In this document: positions 1 through 5,722 of the stretch, piece after piece | How positions within the stretch are numbered: the first letter of the stretch is position 1 | How the letters are laid out: every line of letters starts with the position of its first letter | Program-made: the position numbers and the translations under genes | Notes under the pieces: model-generated | Databases searched by the model: none | Told to the model about the DNA's origin: nothing | The model's input: the letters and a program-made list of their open reading frames with translations, nothing else | IMG/VR virus record: IMGVR_UViG_3300035698_027721 | Coordinates: 1 to 35,760 of that record | Source of the DNA: a virus | DNA: 35,760 nucleotides | Direction: 5' to 3' (one strand)

Positions 1-1
1 A

Positions 2-148
2 GCAATGGAAATAGATTGGAGAGTAGTTGAAGAGGTAGAGAAAGTCTTATCTAAGGCTGAGAGAGCTGTTTCTGATAAGGTTCTAAAGGGAGAAGTTGTC
101 CAACTTCTTACTAAAATACAAACCACATTAGGTAGTCTAGCTAGATAG
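2..148 (+). CDS. C-terminal part of an unidentified protein (5' end outside window)
   Basis: An open frame enters from the left edge and ends at TAG 146-148. It could also start at the ATG at position 5, which would make a 47-aa protein, but no upstream sequence is available to look for a ribosome binding site. The visible peptide is a predicted amphipathic helix rich in Glu, Lys and Val, ending in LGSLAR. I do not recognise a family. It lies in the same direction as all downstream genes and is separated from the next one by a 71-bp gap that carries a putative promoter element and a hairpin, so it probably ends a transcription unit of late genes. It could be the tail of a head or scaffold protein, but nothing in the residues proves that. 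Confidence 0.5.
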   Translation, partial: AMEIDWRVVEEVEKVLSKAERAVSDKVLKGEVVQLLTKIQTTLGSLAR

Positions 149-164
149 TTGGGATTCTAAGTAG

Positions 165-198
165 TATTGATATTACCATATATTACAGATTGGTAATA
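165..198 (+). promoter_or_regulatory. TATTGATA element followed by an 8-bp hairpin ahead of the first complete gene
   Basis: TATTGATA lies at 165-172. A stem of TATTACCA (171-178) and TGGTAATA (191-198) with a 12-nt loop follows, and then the strong ribosome binding site GAAGGGG (204-210) before ATG 220. The same layout of element, hairpin, TAGAAGGGGAT and ATGGAA recurs at 4088-4134. That TATTGATA is a phage late promoter core is inference. It differs from the T4 late consensus TATAAATA at two positions, and the hairpin could instead act in the 5' leader by protecting mRNA or tuning translation. Confidence 0.4.
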
Positions 199-219
199 AC
201 TTAGAAGGGGATCTCTTTT

Positions 220-543
220 ATGGAATATGAAGATCAGTTGATGAAAACAATTATGTCAGGGATTGTCATTGTTTTAGGTGCAGGAACACCTGTAATACTC
301 TTTTTTCTTATTAAAGACCTAATAAGGAACATAGTTGCTGGATTAGAGATAAAGCTTAATTCTAATTATCAGTATGTGAATAATTTTGAATTCGAAGGCA
401 GAAAGGAATGTAGAATAGTAGATATAGGGTTTACTGAGGTTACTATACAAGATCTTTCTACTGAACAGATTATATCAATATATAATAAGGATTTTCTTAG
501 TGCTAAAGTTTGGAAAAATCACACATTGAAGGAGCACAAATGA
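220..543 (+). CDS. Miniature MscS-like membrane protein (one helix plus beta domain)
   Basis: This 107-aa protein has one hydrophobic segment (about residues 11-33), then a short amphipathic helix and a soluble beta-rich domain (about 45-100). The order matches the pore-lining TM3 plus beta domain of the MscS family. Similar features are IVLGAG in the helix, a RNIVAG turn (SNLAAG in E. coli MscS as I recall it), a short polar loop before a beta barrel, and a late YNKDFLSA segment resembling the family's IPNGKIIAG. The two outer helices and the C-terminal alpha/beta domain of full MscS are absent. It may form a small oligomeric pore or alter host channels, but neither is shown. The start is fixed by GAAGGGG 9 nt upstream. 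The stop overlaps the next start as ATGA. Confidence 0.6.
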   Translation: MEYEDQLMKTIMSGIVIVLGAGTPVILFFLIKDLIRNIVAGLEIKLNSNYQYVNNFEFEGRKECRIVDIGFTEVTIQDLSTEQIISIYNKDFLSAKVWKNHTLKEHK

Positions 544-1061
544 GTAAGGTAAAAGAACAGTTAGTAGAGTTAGCTGATAATCTAGATCAGAAAGGACTTC
601 ACAAAGAAGCTGATGAAGTAGATAGAATCATTATAGCTAAAGAAGAAGAAGGAGAAGGAGAAGGTAACGATAAAAAAGGATTTGTTACTAATATAGAAGA
701 AGATACAGTAGGAAATGATAATTTCAGAAAAGTTCTTTATACCGGAGAACATAGCCAGTTAGTTCTAATGTCTTTAAAAGAAGGTGAAGATATTGGAGAA
801 GAGGTTCATACTGTTGATCAGTTTTTTAGGATTGATAAAGGAGAAGGTAAGGCTATTATTAACGGAGAAGAGTATATGGTATCAGATGGCTTTTCGATAA
901 CAGTTCCTGCAGGTGCTAAGCATAATCTAATTAATACAGGTGAAGAGGATCTAAAGTTATATAGTGTTTATTCACCACCTCAACATGAAGATGGAACGAT
1001 TCATGCAACTAGAGAAGAATCAATGGCAGAAGAAGAATTTAACGGTAAGACGACAGAATAA
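540..1061 (+). CDS. Cupin-domain protein with N-terminal LADxLDxKGL motif
   Basis: I start this gene at ATG 540, which overlaps the previous stop (ATGA) and follows GGAG, rather than at ATG 510, which lies inside the upstream gene. The product is 173 aa. Residues 8-31 carry the recurrent helical motif also found at 1088, 2670 and 8377. An acidic Gly/Glu linker (about 34-46) follows. Residues about 60-160 are a single cupin barrel with H90 and DQFFR in the first motif and PAGAKH (H128) in the second. The late stretch YSVYSPPQHEDGTIHAT is typical of a widespread small bacterial cupin family. Such cupins bind a metal and may act as sugar isomerases or sensors, but the substrate here is unknown. 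The motif looks like an appended tag on a household fold. Confidence 0.75.
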   Translation: MSKVKEQLVELADNLDQKGLHKEADEVDRIIIAKEEEGEGEGNDKKGFVTNIEEDTVGNDNFRKVLYTGEHSQLVLMSLKEGEDIGEEVHTVDQFFRIDKGEGKAIINGEEYMVSDGFSITVPAGAKHNLINTGEEDLKLYSVYSPPQHEDGTIHATREESMAEEEFNGKTTE

Positions 1062-1264
1062 TGTTTAGTAAAAAAGCAACAGAACAATTAATAGAGTTAG
1101 CAGATTCTTTAGATTCCAAAGGACTTGGAGAAGAGGCCGATGAAGTAGATTCTATACTTGATCGTTGTAAATTCAGGAAGAAGAAAGATAAAGATTACGA
1201 TAATTTTTCTAAAGGATTTGAAGCACCAATATTATATGACGGAATTCAAAGATCAGGTCTTTAA
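1061..1264 (+). CDS. Small protein with N-terminal LADxLDxKGL motif
   Basis: This 67-aa protein is read from an ATG that overlaps the preceding stop (TAATG), so it is translationally coupled to the cupin gene. Residues 10-33 are the recurrent motif, nearly identical in pattern to that of the cupin protein (ADSLDSKGL then EEADEVD). A basic stretch follows (about 36-43, FRKKKDK region) and then a polar tail without recognisable fold. Its function is unknown. It is small enough that the motif itself may be the functional part, which supports the idea of a docking or multimerisation helix pair. DNA-level similarity to the upstream motif (GATGAAGTAGAT shared) fits an old tandem duplication. Confidence 0.65.
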   Translation: MFSKKATEQLIELADSLDSKGLGEEADEVDSILDRCKFRKKKDKDYDNFSKGFEAPILYDGIQRSGL

Positions 1265-1279
1265 AAGGGAGTAGTAACA

Positions 1280-1459
1280 ATGTTTAAATTTTTTAAAAGG
1301 ATTAGGAGGGCAAAAGCATTTGTCCAGAATAAAAGTAAAAAGGTTAATGCATTTAAGAAATGGATTTTTCATGATTTGAGTAAAGGTGATTATAAAACAG
1401 CTCAAGATAAAATTAAAGAAGAGTATAAAGAGACTATTGGGGAGATAAATAAATTATGA
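1280..1459 (+). CDS. Small basic protein of unknown function
   Basis: A 59-aa reading frame starts at ATG 1280, preceded by AAAAGGGAG at the usual distance, and ends at TGA 1457-1459, overlapping the next start as ATGA. The N-terminal half is very basic and aromatic (MFKFFKRIRRAK, then KSKK), and the C-terminal half is a charged helix (about 37-57). There is no signal peptide or clear membrane segment. The strong ribosome binding site, the overlap with its neighbour and the codon use support a real gene. The basic amphipathic N-terminus could bind membrane surface or nucleic acid, and I cannot choose between them. No family was recognised. Confidence 0.6.
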   Translation: MFKFFKRIRRAKAFVQNKSKKVNAFKKWIFHDLSKGDYKTAQDKIKEEYKETIGEINKL

Positions 1460-2496
1460 AAAGATTATTAATTTTAGTAGTCTGCCTTTTCTTAGGATGT
1501 ACTTTTTTTGGACTTGGCAAGAAAGAGATTGTACTAATTGGAGATAAGATTCCGAATGCATCTAGAGGATTTTGTACTTTTGGAACAAGAGAACCTTTAT
1601 CTTTACCATATAGAACTAATGGGATTTACTATCATAGCCATGATCCTTGGGGACATGATCTTTGGCAAATAGTTGATAATATAGACTATATAATGGTTGC
1701 AGATATAAGAACAGATCCTAGGCTTAGGAATGACGGAGATAAAAAGAAGGAATTAGAGAAGAGTCTAGAGTTTTTTACATATTCTTTTGCTATGCAGAAA
1801 GATATATACGATGCTAAGTTAGAAAGTCAAAAAGCTCTTATTAAGACAATCATCGAATCTAATAAGGGAAGAGTCTGGGAGGTTGGTAATGAACCAAATT
1901 TACTTCCTTATATTCAGCCTAAAAGTGCAGCTTATCTTTATTCTATTTATTGTAAATACATTAAGAGTTTAGATTCTACTGCCAAGGTGATGAATGGGGG
2001 ATTATTTGTCACAGAAGCAATGCCAAATATTAGACAAATCTTTAAAGTATTTCTGCCAGAAGAGCTTACTTATACTACAGTAGAATATTATAAGATTTAT
2101 CTTGAAGAGGTTAAGAGATTAGAATGTAAAGTAGATATAGGTAATATTCATATTTATCCGTTTGTGATGGATATGAGTTATGGATTAAAGAGTTCTTTAG
2201 TTGAGATTCGTAGTTTATTAGATGTGTATGATATTAAAGAGATTTGGGTTACAGAAACAGGTAATATTAATCCTTTATTGCCAGAGAGTTTATTATTATC
2301 TGGTACTTCTAAGCTTTTAGATTTTTATACTCATAATATAATAGGTATTACGAGATGGTATTGGTTTAAATTTGAAGGTACAGATTTGAACTTTGAGAGA
2401 TTTGGGTTGCCAGGTCCTGTGACAGGGTTACTGAAAGATGGAAGTTTAACTGAACTTGGTAAGTTATATGTTAAAAAATATGAACAAAGTAAATAA
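1456..2496 (+). CDS. Exported lipoprotein with glycoside hydrolase (clan A-like) fold
   Basis: This 346-aa protein begins with a short signal peptide and a lipobox (LFLGC, Cys15), so it should be lipid-modified and anchored in the host envelope. The body looks like a TIM-barrel glycosidase of clan GH-A type. WEVGNEP places a candidate acid/base at Glu146 after strand 4. WVTETG places a candidate nucleophile at Glu267 after strand 7. The aromatic stretch RWYWFKFEG (about 305) suits strand 8 and the sugar site. I cannot name the GH family; GH5-, GH39- or GH113-like relatives are all possible. As an envelope lipoprotein rather than a tail depolymerase it may remodel surface sugars after infection, for example to block later phages, which is inference. 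It overlaps the upstream stop by ATGA. Confidence 0.65.
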   Translation: MKRLLILVVCLFLGCTFFGLGKKEIVLIGDKIPNASRGFCTFGTREPLSLPYRTNGIYYHSHDPWGHDLWQIVDNIDYIMVADIRTDPRLRNDGDKKKELEKSLEFFTYSFAMQKDIYDAKLESQKALIKTIIESNKGRVWEVGNEPNLLPYIQPKSAAYLYSIYCKYIKSLDSTAKVMNGGLFVTEAMPNIRQIFKVFLPEELTYTTVEYYKIYLEEVKRLECKVDIGNIHIYPFVMDMSYGLKSSLVEIRSLLDVYDIKEIWVTETGNINPLLPESLLLSGTSKLLDFYTHNIIGITRWYWFKFEGTDLNFERFGLPGPVTGLLKDGSLTELGKLYVKKYEQSK

Positions 2497-2510
2497 ATAA
2501 GGAGAAAATT

Positions 2511-2750
2511 ATGAATCCGGAAGGCCCTACAATTGATGATATGATTGATAGTTGGTTAATACGTTACCAAAAAGCAATTGAAGCAGGAGATAATGAAGCT
2601 AAAGAGAAAGCTGAAAAGTATCTTAGAATATTGTCTGATAAAAAGAAAGAAAGAAAAACGATAGCAAGTTTAGCAAAGTTAGCTGATTCATTAGATAAAA
2701 AAGGTTTATTGAAAGAAGCTGATCTTATAGATAAGATTATTAAGAATTAA
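2511..2750 (+). CDS. Small helical protein with C-terminal LADxLDxKGL motif
   Basis: This 79-aa protein follows the lipoprotein gene after 14 nt, with AAGGAG just before the ATG. Residues 8-45 form a charged helix, and residues 54-77 are the recurrent motif (LADSLDKKGL, EADLIDKII) placed at the very C-terminus instead of the N-terminus. The fact that the motif can sit at either end argues that it is an independent module. The gene is the last of its transcription unit and is followed 28 bp later by a strong intrinsic terminator. Its function is unknown. An internal virion protein or an assembly adaptor is possible but not shown. Confidence 0.65.
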   Translation: MNPEGPTIDDMIDSWLIRYQKAIEAGDNEAKEKAEKYLRILSDKKKERKTIASLAKLADSLDKKGLLKEADLIDKIIKN

Positions 2751-2778
2751 AATATACTAATATTTTTTAAAGTCACAG

Positions 2779-2815
2779 AGCCTCATGTATGCAAATATGT
2801 GAGGCTTTTTTATTT
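2779..2815 (+). terminator. Strong rho-independent terminator
   Basis: AGCCTCA (2779-2785) pairs with TGAGGCT (2800-2806). Two wobble pairs and three more A-T pairs extend the stem to 12 bp, closed by a GCAA tetraloop (2791-2794, GNRA type). A T-rich tract (TTTTTATTTTTATA) follows directly. This separates the accessory genes 220-2750 from the M16 peptidase gene. Confidence 0.85.
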
Positions 2816-2841
2816 TTATAGTGATTTTTTTAAAAAAATTC

Positions 2842-2854
2842 TCTATTATATAAT
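2842..2854 (+). promoter_or_regulatory. Candidate promoter for the M16 peptidase gene
   Basis: Between the terminator and the GTG start at 2893 the sequence is almost pure A+T. It contains a perfect TATAAT (2849-2854) and the string TCTATTATATA (2842-2852), which resembles the TCTATTGATA element seen at other gene-block starts. No good -35 box lies 17 bp upstream, where there is only a T tract. A promoter is expected here because the upstream terminator is strong, but the exact core is uncertain. Confidence 0.35.
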
Positions 2855-2892
2855 AAGGAAGAAAATAATTAAATTAACTAAAAGGAGTTACA

Positions 2893-4050
2893 GTGCAAAC
2901 AATAAACTTAAAAAGACCTACAAATGGAATTTACTTAGATTTGATTTTTAGAGGTGGATCTATCGTTGAGAGTAAGCCAGGGCTTGCTCATTTCCTGGAA
3001 CATATGACTTTTTGTGGAACACCAAAGAGATCTGAAGCTGAGATGCAGAAAGTATTATCTGAAGAAGGTATCCTATATAATGCGTGTACTGATCACGAAT
3101 ATATTGGATATCAGTTCTATTTCGAAAAAGAGTCCACTCAATTAACATCTGATGTAATGTCAGATATTTTAACAAATGCTATTTTTCCTAAAGACCTACT
3201 CGAAAGAGAAAGAGGAGTTATCTTACAAGAGTTAGCAAGACGTGACTCAGATCCTCAAATCGCAGTTTACGACCTATTGTTTAAAGGTCTTTATAAAGGT
3301 TCGAATTATGCTATCCCTGTAATAGGGACAGAAGAAACTATAAAGAGTATTACCAGAGATGATATTGTTGATTATTATAATAAATATTTGTGTAGTGAGA
3401 ATGCTTATCTGGCTGTTTATGGAGATACGATTCCTGAAGCTAAACTTATGAAAGGGATTAAACTCGAAAGAGAACCTGTAGAGTTTGAAGAGTCAGAGAA
3501 GTATCTTGAGAAGCAAATGGATACAGCAGCAAATATTGTAACATATGGCTGGCGTGGTTATTCTTATTTGAAAGATGATCGTAAAGACTATTTCAGTCTT
3601 AAGATTCTAGCAAATGTCATGGGTAGAGGAGATACGAGTAGGGTATTTGAAAGGATACGTACTAAAATGGGATTAAGTTACAATCCATCAATGGGTTTCT
3701 ATCCTCAAAGTGATACTGGAATTATTATCGGAGGATTCACAGTGACTCCAGATAAATGTCAAACTTGTAGAGATGCGTTAGAAGAAGAAGTTGAAAAAAT
3801 GATTCAGGATGGTCCTACTCAAGATGAGATTAATCGTGAAGTTAGAACGGTTATAAAAGGTGAAAGGATGGGCGAAGACAAAGTAAGTTGGACAGGAAAT
3901 GCGTCAAGAAGATGTATTAGGTTGTCTGAAGACTTTTTTGATAATTACGAAGATGATTACAAAGCTGTAACCATTGATTCGGTACATGAATGTGCTAAGA
4001 AGTATTTATCGGCTGAACCAACTATTGCAATGGTTCGTCCTAAAAAATAG
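2893..4050 (+). CDS. M16-family (insulinase/processing-peptidase-like) zinc metallopeptidase
   Basis: The 385-aa product starts at GTG 2893, 6 nt after AAAGGAG. The inverted zinc motif HxxEH is intact (HFLEH, His33, Glu36, His37). The third ligand is Glu113 in LQEL, 76 residues downstream, as expected for the family. The second half keeps the substrate-binding Arg/Tyr pair (Arg256 and Tyr263 in RIRTKMGLSY). The length fits the roughly 400-aa M16B type that works as a dimer. It lacks the usual first two beta strands ahead of the HxxEH region, so the N-terminus is shorter than normal. No signal peptide is visible, so it should act in the cytoplasm or in the virion. Its own terminator-promoter junction suggests separate control. 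Possible roles are maturation of virion proteins or digestion of host peptides; both are inference. Confidence 0.85.
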   Translation: MQTINLKRPTNGIYLDLIFRGGSIVESKPGLAHFLEHMTFCGTPKRSEAEMQKVLSEEGILYNACTDHEYIGYQFYFEKESTQLTSDVMSDILTNAIFPKDLLERERGVILQELARRDSDPQIAVYDLLFKGLYKGSNYAIPVIGTEETIKSITRDDIVDYYNKYLCSENAYLAVYGDTIPEAKLMKGIKLEREPVEFEESEKYLEKQMDTAANIVTYGWRGYSYLKDDRKDYFSLKILANVMGRGDTSRVFERIRTKMGLSYNPSMGFYPQSDTGIIIGGFTVTPDKCQTCRDALEEEVEKMIQDGPTQDEINREVRTVIKGERMGEDKVSWTGNASRRCIRLSEDFFDNYEDDYKAVTIDSVHECAKKYLSAEPTIAMVRPKK

Positions 4051-4085
4051 TTTAAGAGCTTTCAATTTTTATAATAATCTCTTTT

Positions 4086-4113
4086 TATATTGATATTTAG
4101 TCTCATCAATATA
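4086..4113 (+). promoter_or_regulatory. TATTGATA element inside a 9-bp dyad
   Basis: TATATTGAT (4086-4094) and ATCAATATA (4105-4113) form a perfect 9-bp inverted repeat with a 10-nt loop. TATTGATA lies at 4088-4095. GAAGGGG (4114-4120) follows at once. As DNA it could be an operator overlapping a promoter, and as RNA a hairpin next to a ribosome binding site. The run TAGAAGGGGAT is identical to that at 202-212. Confidence 0.4.
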
Positions 4114-4128
4114 GAAGGGGATTTTTTT

Positions 4129-4155
4129 ATGGAAAGTATTGATACTTTCTTATAA
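4129..4155 (+). CDS. Possible 8-codon leader peptide ORF (MESIDTFL)
   Basis: ATG 4129 stands 8 nt after a strong GAAGGGG site and is followed by only seven more codons and TAA 4153-4155. The upstream context matches that of the MscS-like gene at 220, including the ATGGAA start. It either is a translated leader controlling the gene at 4176, or is the remnant of a lost gene that kept its promoter and leader. No independent proof of translation is possible from the sequence. Confidence 0.35.
   Translation: MESIDTFL
4132..4149 (+). promoter_or_regulatory. 18-bp dyad within the leader ORF, possible operator or hairpin
   Basis: GAAAGTA (4132-4138) and TACTTTC (4143-4149) are a perfect 7-bp inverted repeat around TTGA, and the middle again reads TATTGATA (4137-4144). 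It lies 27 bp before the ribbon-helix-helix gene. Proteins of that class bind short palindromes in their own control regions, so autoregulation here is a reasonable inference. Confidence 0.35.
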
Positions 4156-4175
4156 AAGCATAAAAGGAGAATATG

Positions 4176-4337
4176 ATGCCAAAGGGTATTGCTTTTAAAA
4201 TTGAAGATGAATTTCACAAACGTTTAAGAATTCTTCTTATTAAGAATAATAAGAAGTTAACTCAACTAGTCAAAGAGCTTTTAGGGGAATGGGTACTAAA
4301 AGCTGAAGAGAGGGAAAAAAATGCTATACAAAAATAA
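4176..4337 (+). CDS. Ribbon-helix-helix (Arc/CopG-like) DNA-binding protein
   Basis: This 53-aa protein starts at the second of two tandem ATGs (4173 and 4176). The second is better spaced from AAAAGGAGA (4162-4170). The pattern fits a minimal RHH dimer: a beta strand GIAFKIE (4-10), helix A DEFHKRLRILLIKNN (11-25), a turn, and helix B KLTQLVKELLGEWVLKAEE (27-45). Such proteins are usually repressors binding short palindromes through the paired strands. The dyads at 4086-4113 and 4132-4149 are candidate sites. It is the first gene of the block of structural genes and overlaps the next start by 17 nt, so a role in controlling late gene expression is plausible. It could instead be an antitoxin-like remnant, but no toxin gene is adjacent. 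Confidence 0.7.
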   Translation: MPKGIAFKIEDEFHKRLRILLIKNNKKLTQLVKELLGEWVLKAEEREKNAIQK

Positions 4338-4917
4338 TTCAGATTCCATTATACCACTTGGATCAAAAGTCTGTCAACCAAAAGGTACTATTGATCTTAC
4401 AGAAGAGGAAATTCAAGATTCTGCAATCACACCTTATATAGGTCCTATGAATCTTGTAAAAACAGATGTAGCTATTCCTGTTAAAGTAGCTCCTAAGCCA
4501 GAAGCTCTTAAAGTCGAAACGCTTGAAGATCCTACATCAGGAACAGTCGAAACTGACGTTACAGGAGATGGGGTTGGGGCTGTAGTGCTAGCACCTAAGC
4601 CAAAAACGGAAACAGAGTTAGAGGAAGAAAAAGAGAAAGAAAGCGCTCATGAGACTGTAGGTATTTCTATTAATGAGAAGCTTGAGGATGGTACAACTGT
4701 TCGTATTAGACAAGAAGTCCCTAAAGAGAAGTTTAAAGTTTTTCTTAAAAAGCTTAAGGATATCGGCTTTTGGAAAAAAAAAGTTGAGATAGTTGAAATA
4801 GAAGAAAATCTTGCTCTTCTCGAATTGACAGTAGATGAGTTTAAGAAAGGTAGAGTTAAAGAAGCTCTTGATAATAGAATTAAAGAACTTAAGGCAAAAG
4901 TAACACGTGGCAAGTAG
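4321..4917 (+). CDS. Putative virion-associated protein with Pro/Glu-rich linker
   Basis: This 198-aa protein has three parts. Residues 1-50 look like a small beta domain (VCQPKGTIDLTEEEI) comparable to the N-terminus of the next protein. Residues about 52-108 are a Pro-, Lys- and Glu-rich low-complexity linker. Residues about 110-198 are a compact charged alpha/beta domain ending in a long helix (LTVDEFKKGRVKEALDNRIKELK). No known family was recognised. The gene overlaps the preceding RHH gene by 17 nt and lies 4 nt before its neighbour, so all three are probably made together. Position among head-neck genes suggests a structural or assembly role, which is inference only. Confidence 0.5.
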   Translation: MLYKNNSDSIIPLGSKVCQPKGTIDLTEEEIQDSAITPYIGPMNLVKTDVAIPVKVAPKPEALKVETLEDPTSGTVETDVTGDGVGAVVLAPKPKTETELEEEKEKESAHETVGISINEKLEDGTTVRIRQEVPKEKFKVFLKKLKDIGFWKKKVEIVEIEENLALLELTVDEFKKGRVKEALDNRIKELKAKVTRGK

Positions 4918-4921
4918 ATGA

Positions 4922-5713
4922 ATGGTAATCAAGAATATATGGAATGAGCCTCGTAATTATTCTGATTTAGATAATCTGGTTTTATTGCCAGGTGAGAGTA
5001 TAGATCTTTCTAAATTTTCTTCGAGAAGAAGAGACTCTTGTAAAGAACTTCAAAATGATTTTGCAAAAGGATACTGCATCTGCATAGGCAAGAGTGCAGT
5101 GTCCTCATCTAAGGCTTCTTTCTTAAAGGAAGCCAGAAATAGGTCATTGGGTATTGAACGTCGTCTTGATGAAATTAAGATTCCCCCTAAACGAAAAACT
5201 CTTCCTCCTAAAGTTACTTCTCTTGATAAGAGAACTCTTTTGGCTCAAGATCAAGAACAAAAACAAGAGCCAGAAAAGCAAGAAAAATCATACCGTAAAG
5301 TCTTTGGACCTCCCGAGAAAATTGTTATCCCAGAAGTAGATAAAGATATGGTGATTGTAGCTCCTAATGGAGGTATGACTGTTACTAAACTTCCTCAAAA
5401 GGATCTTAAAGTAATAGAGTTAGAACCTTTTAATTTAAGTAGCCCAATGCATTATAAACTACCTAAACCTATAGAAAAAGAATATGAGCCTGAGTCAGAG
5501 GTGGGGGAAGAAGAAGAGGCAGTAGAACAAATGATTAAGAGGACTCAGGCTACGGAGTACAAGCCATCACTAATATGTATGGGCATAAATAGGATGGGTA
5601 GACCGTGCAATAAAAGGGCTGTACGTGGTCATAAGTATTGCATAAAACACATGCCTGAGGAAGAAAGGATTGATTATCAGAACAAAAAGAGAGGAACTAG
5701 GTTTTCAAATTAA
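4922..5713 (+). CDS. Putative virion-associated protein with C-terminal Cys3His zinc finger
   Basis: This 263-aa protein begins with a beta domain (1-57; LLPGESIDLSKFS) that resembles the N-terminus of the previous gene in pattern: a strand, a proline-glycine turn, the xIDL motif, then a short helix and a final strand. The middle (about 85-210) is Lys-, Pro- and Glu-rich and probably extended. Residues 219-243 hold Cys219, Cys229, Cys240 and His243 with the signature GRPCNKRAVRGHKYCIKH, a small zinc-binding unit known from many phage and bacterial proteins (DUF5763-like as I recall it). ATG 4922 is chosen because it opens the long frame; the nearer ATG 4918 gives only 9 codons. The role is unknown; a DNA- or protein-binding accessory structural protein is possible. 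Confidence 0.55.
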   Translation: MVIKNIWNEPRNYSDLDNLVLLPGESIDLSKFSSRRRDSCKELQNDFAKGYCICIGKSAVSSSKASFLKEARNRSLGIERRLDEIKIPPKRKTLPPKVTSLDKRTLLAQDQEQKQEPEKQEKSYRKVFGPPEKIVIPEVDKDMVIVAPNGGMTVTKLPQKDLKVIELEPFNLSSPMHYKLPKPIEKEYEPESEVGEEEEAVEQMIKRTQATEYKPSLICMGINRMGRPCNKRAVRGHKYCIKHMPEEERIDYQNKKRGTRFSN

Positions 5714-5722
5714 GGAGAAATT

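Noticed and set aside
510-540. Longer start of the cupin gene at ATG 510
   Set aside because: It lies inside the previous gene; ATG 540 has GGAG at the right distance and an ATGA overlap.
2960-3175. Minus-strand open frame inside the M16 peptidase gene, and similar minus-strand frames elsewhere (for example 4618-4932, 9416-9721, 10606-11088, 28915-29391, 33188-33595)
   Set aside because: All lie opposite strong + strand genes with recognised motifs, lack good ribosome binding sites and have unlikely compositions (Ser-, Cys- or Ile-rich shadow frames).
4918-4947. 9-codon ORF from ATG 4918
   Set aside because: It has no ribosome binding site of its own and overlaps the true start at 4922.
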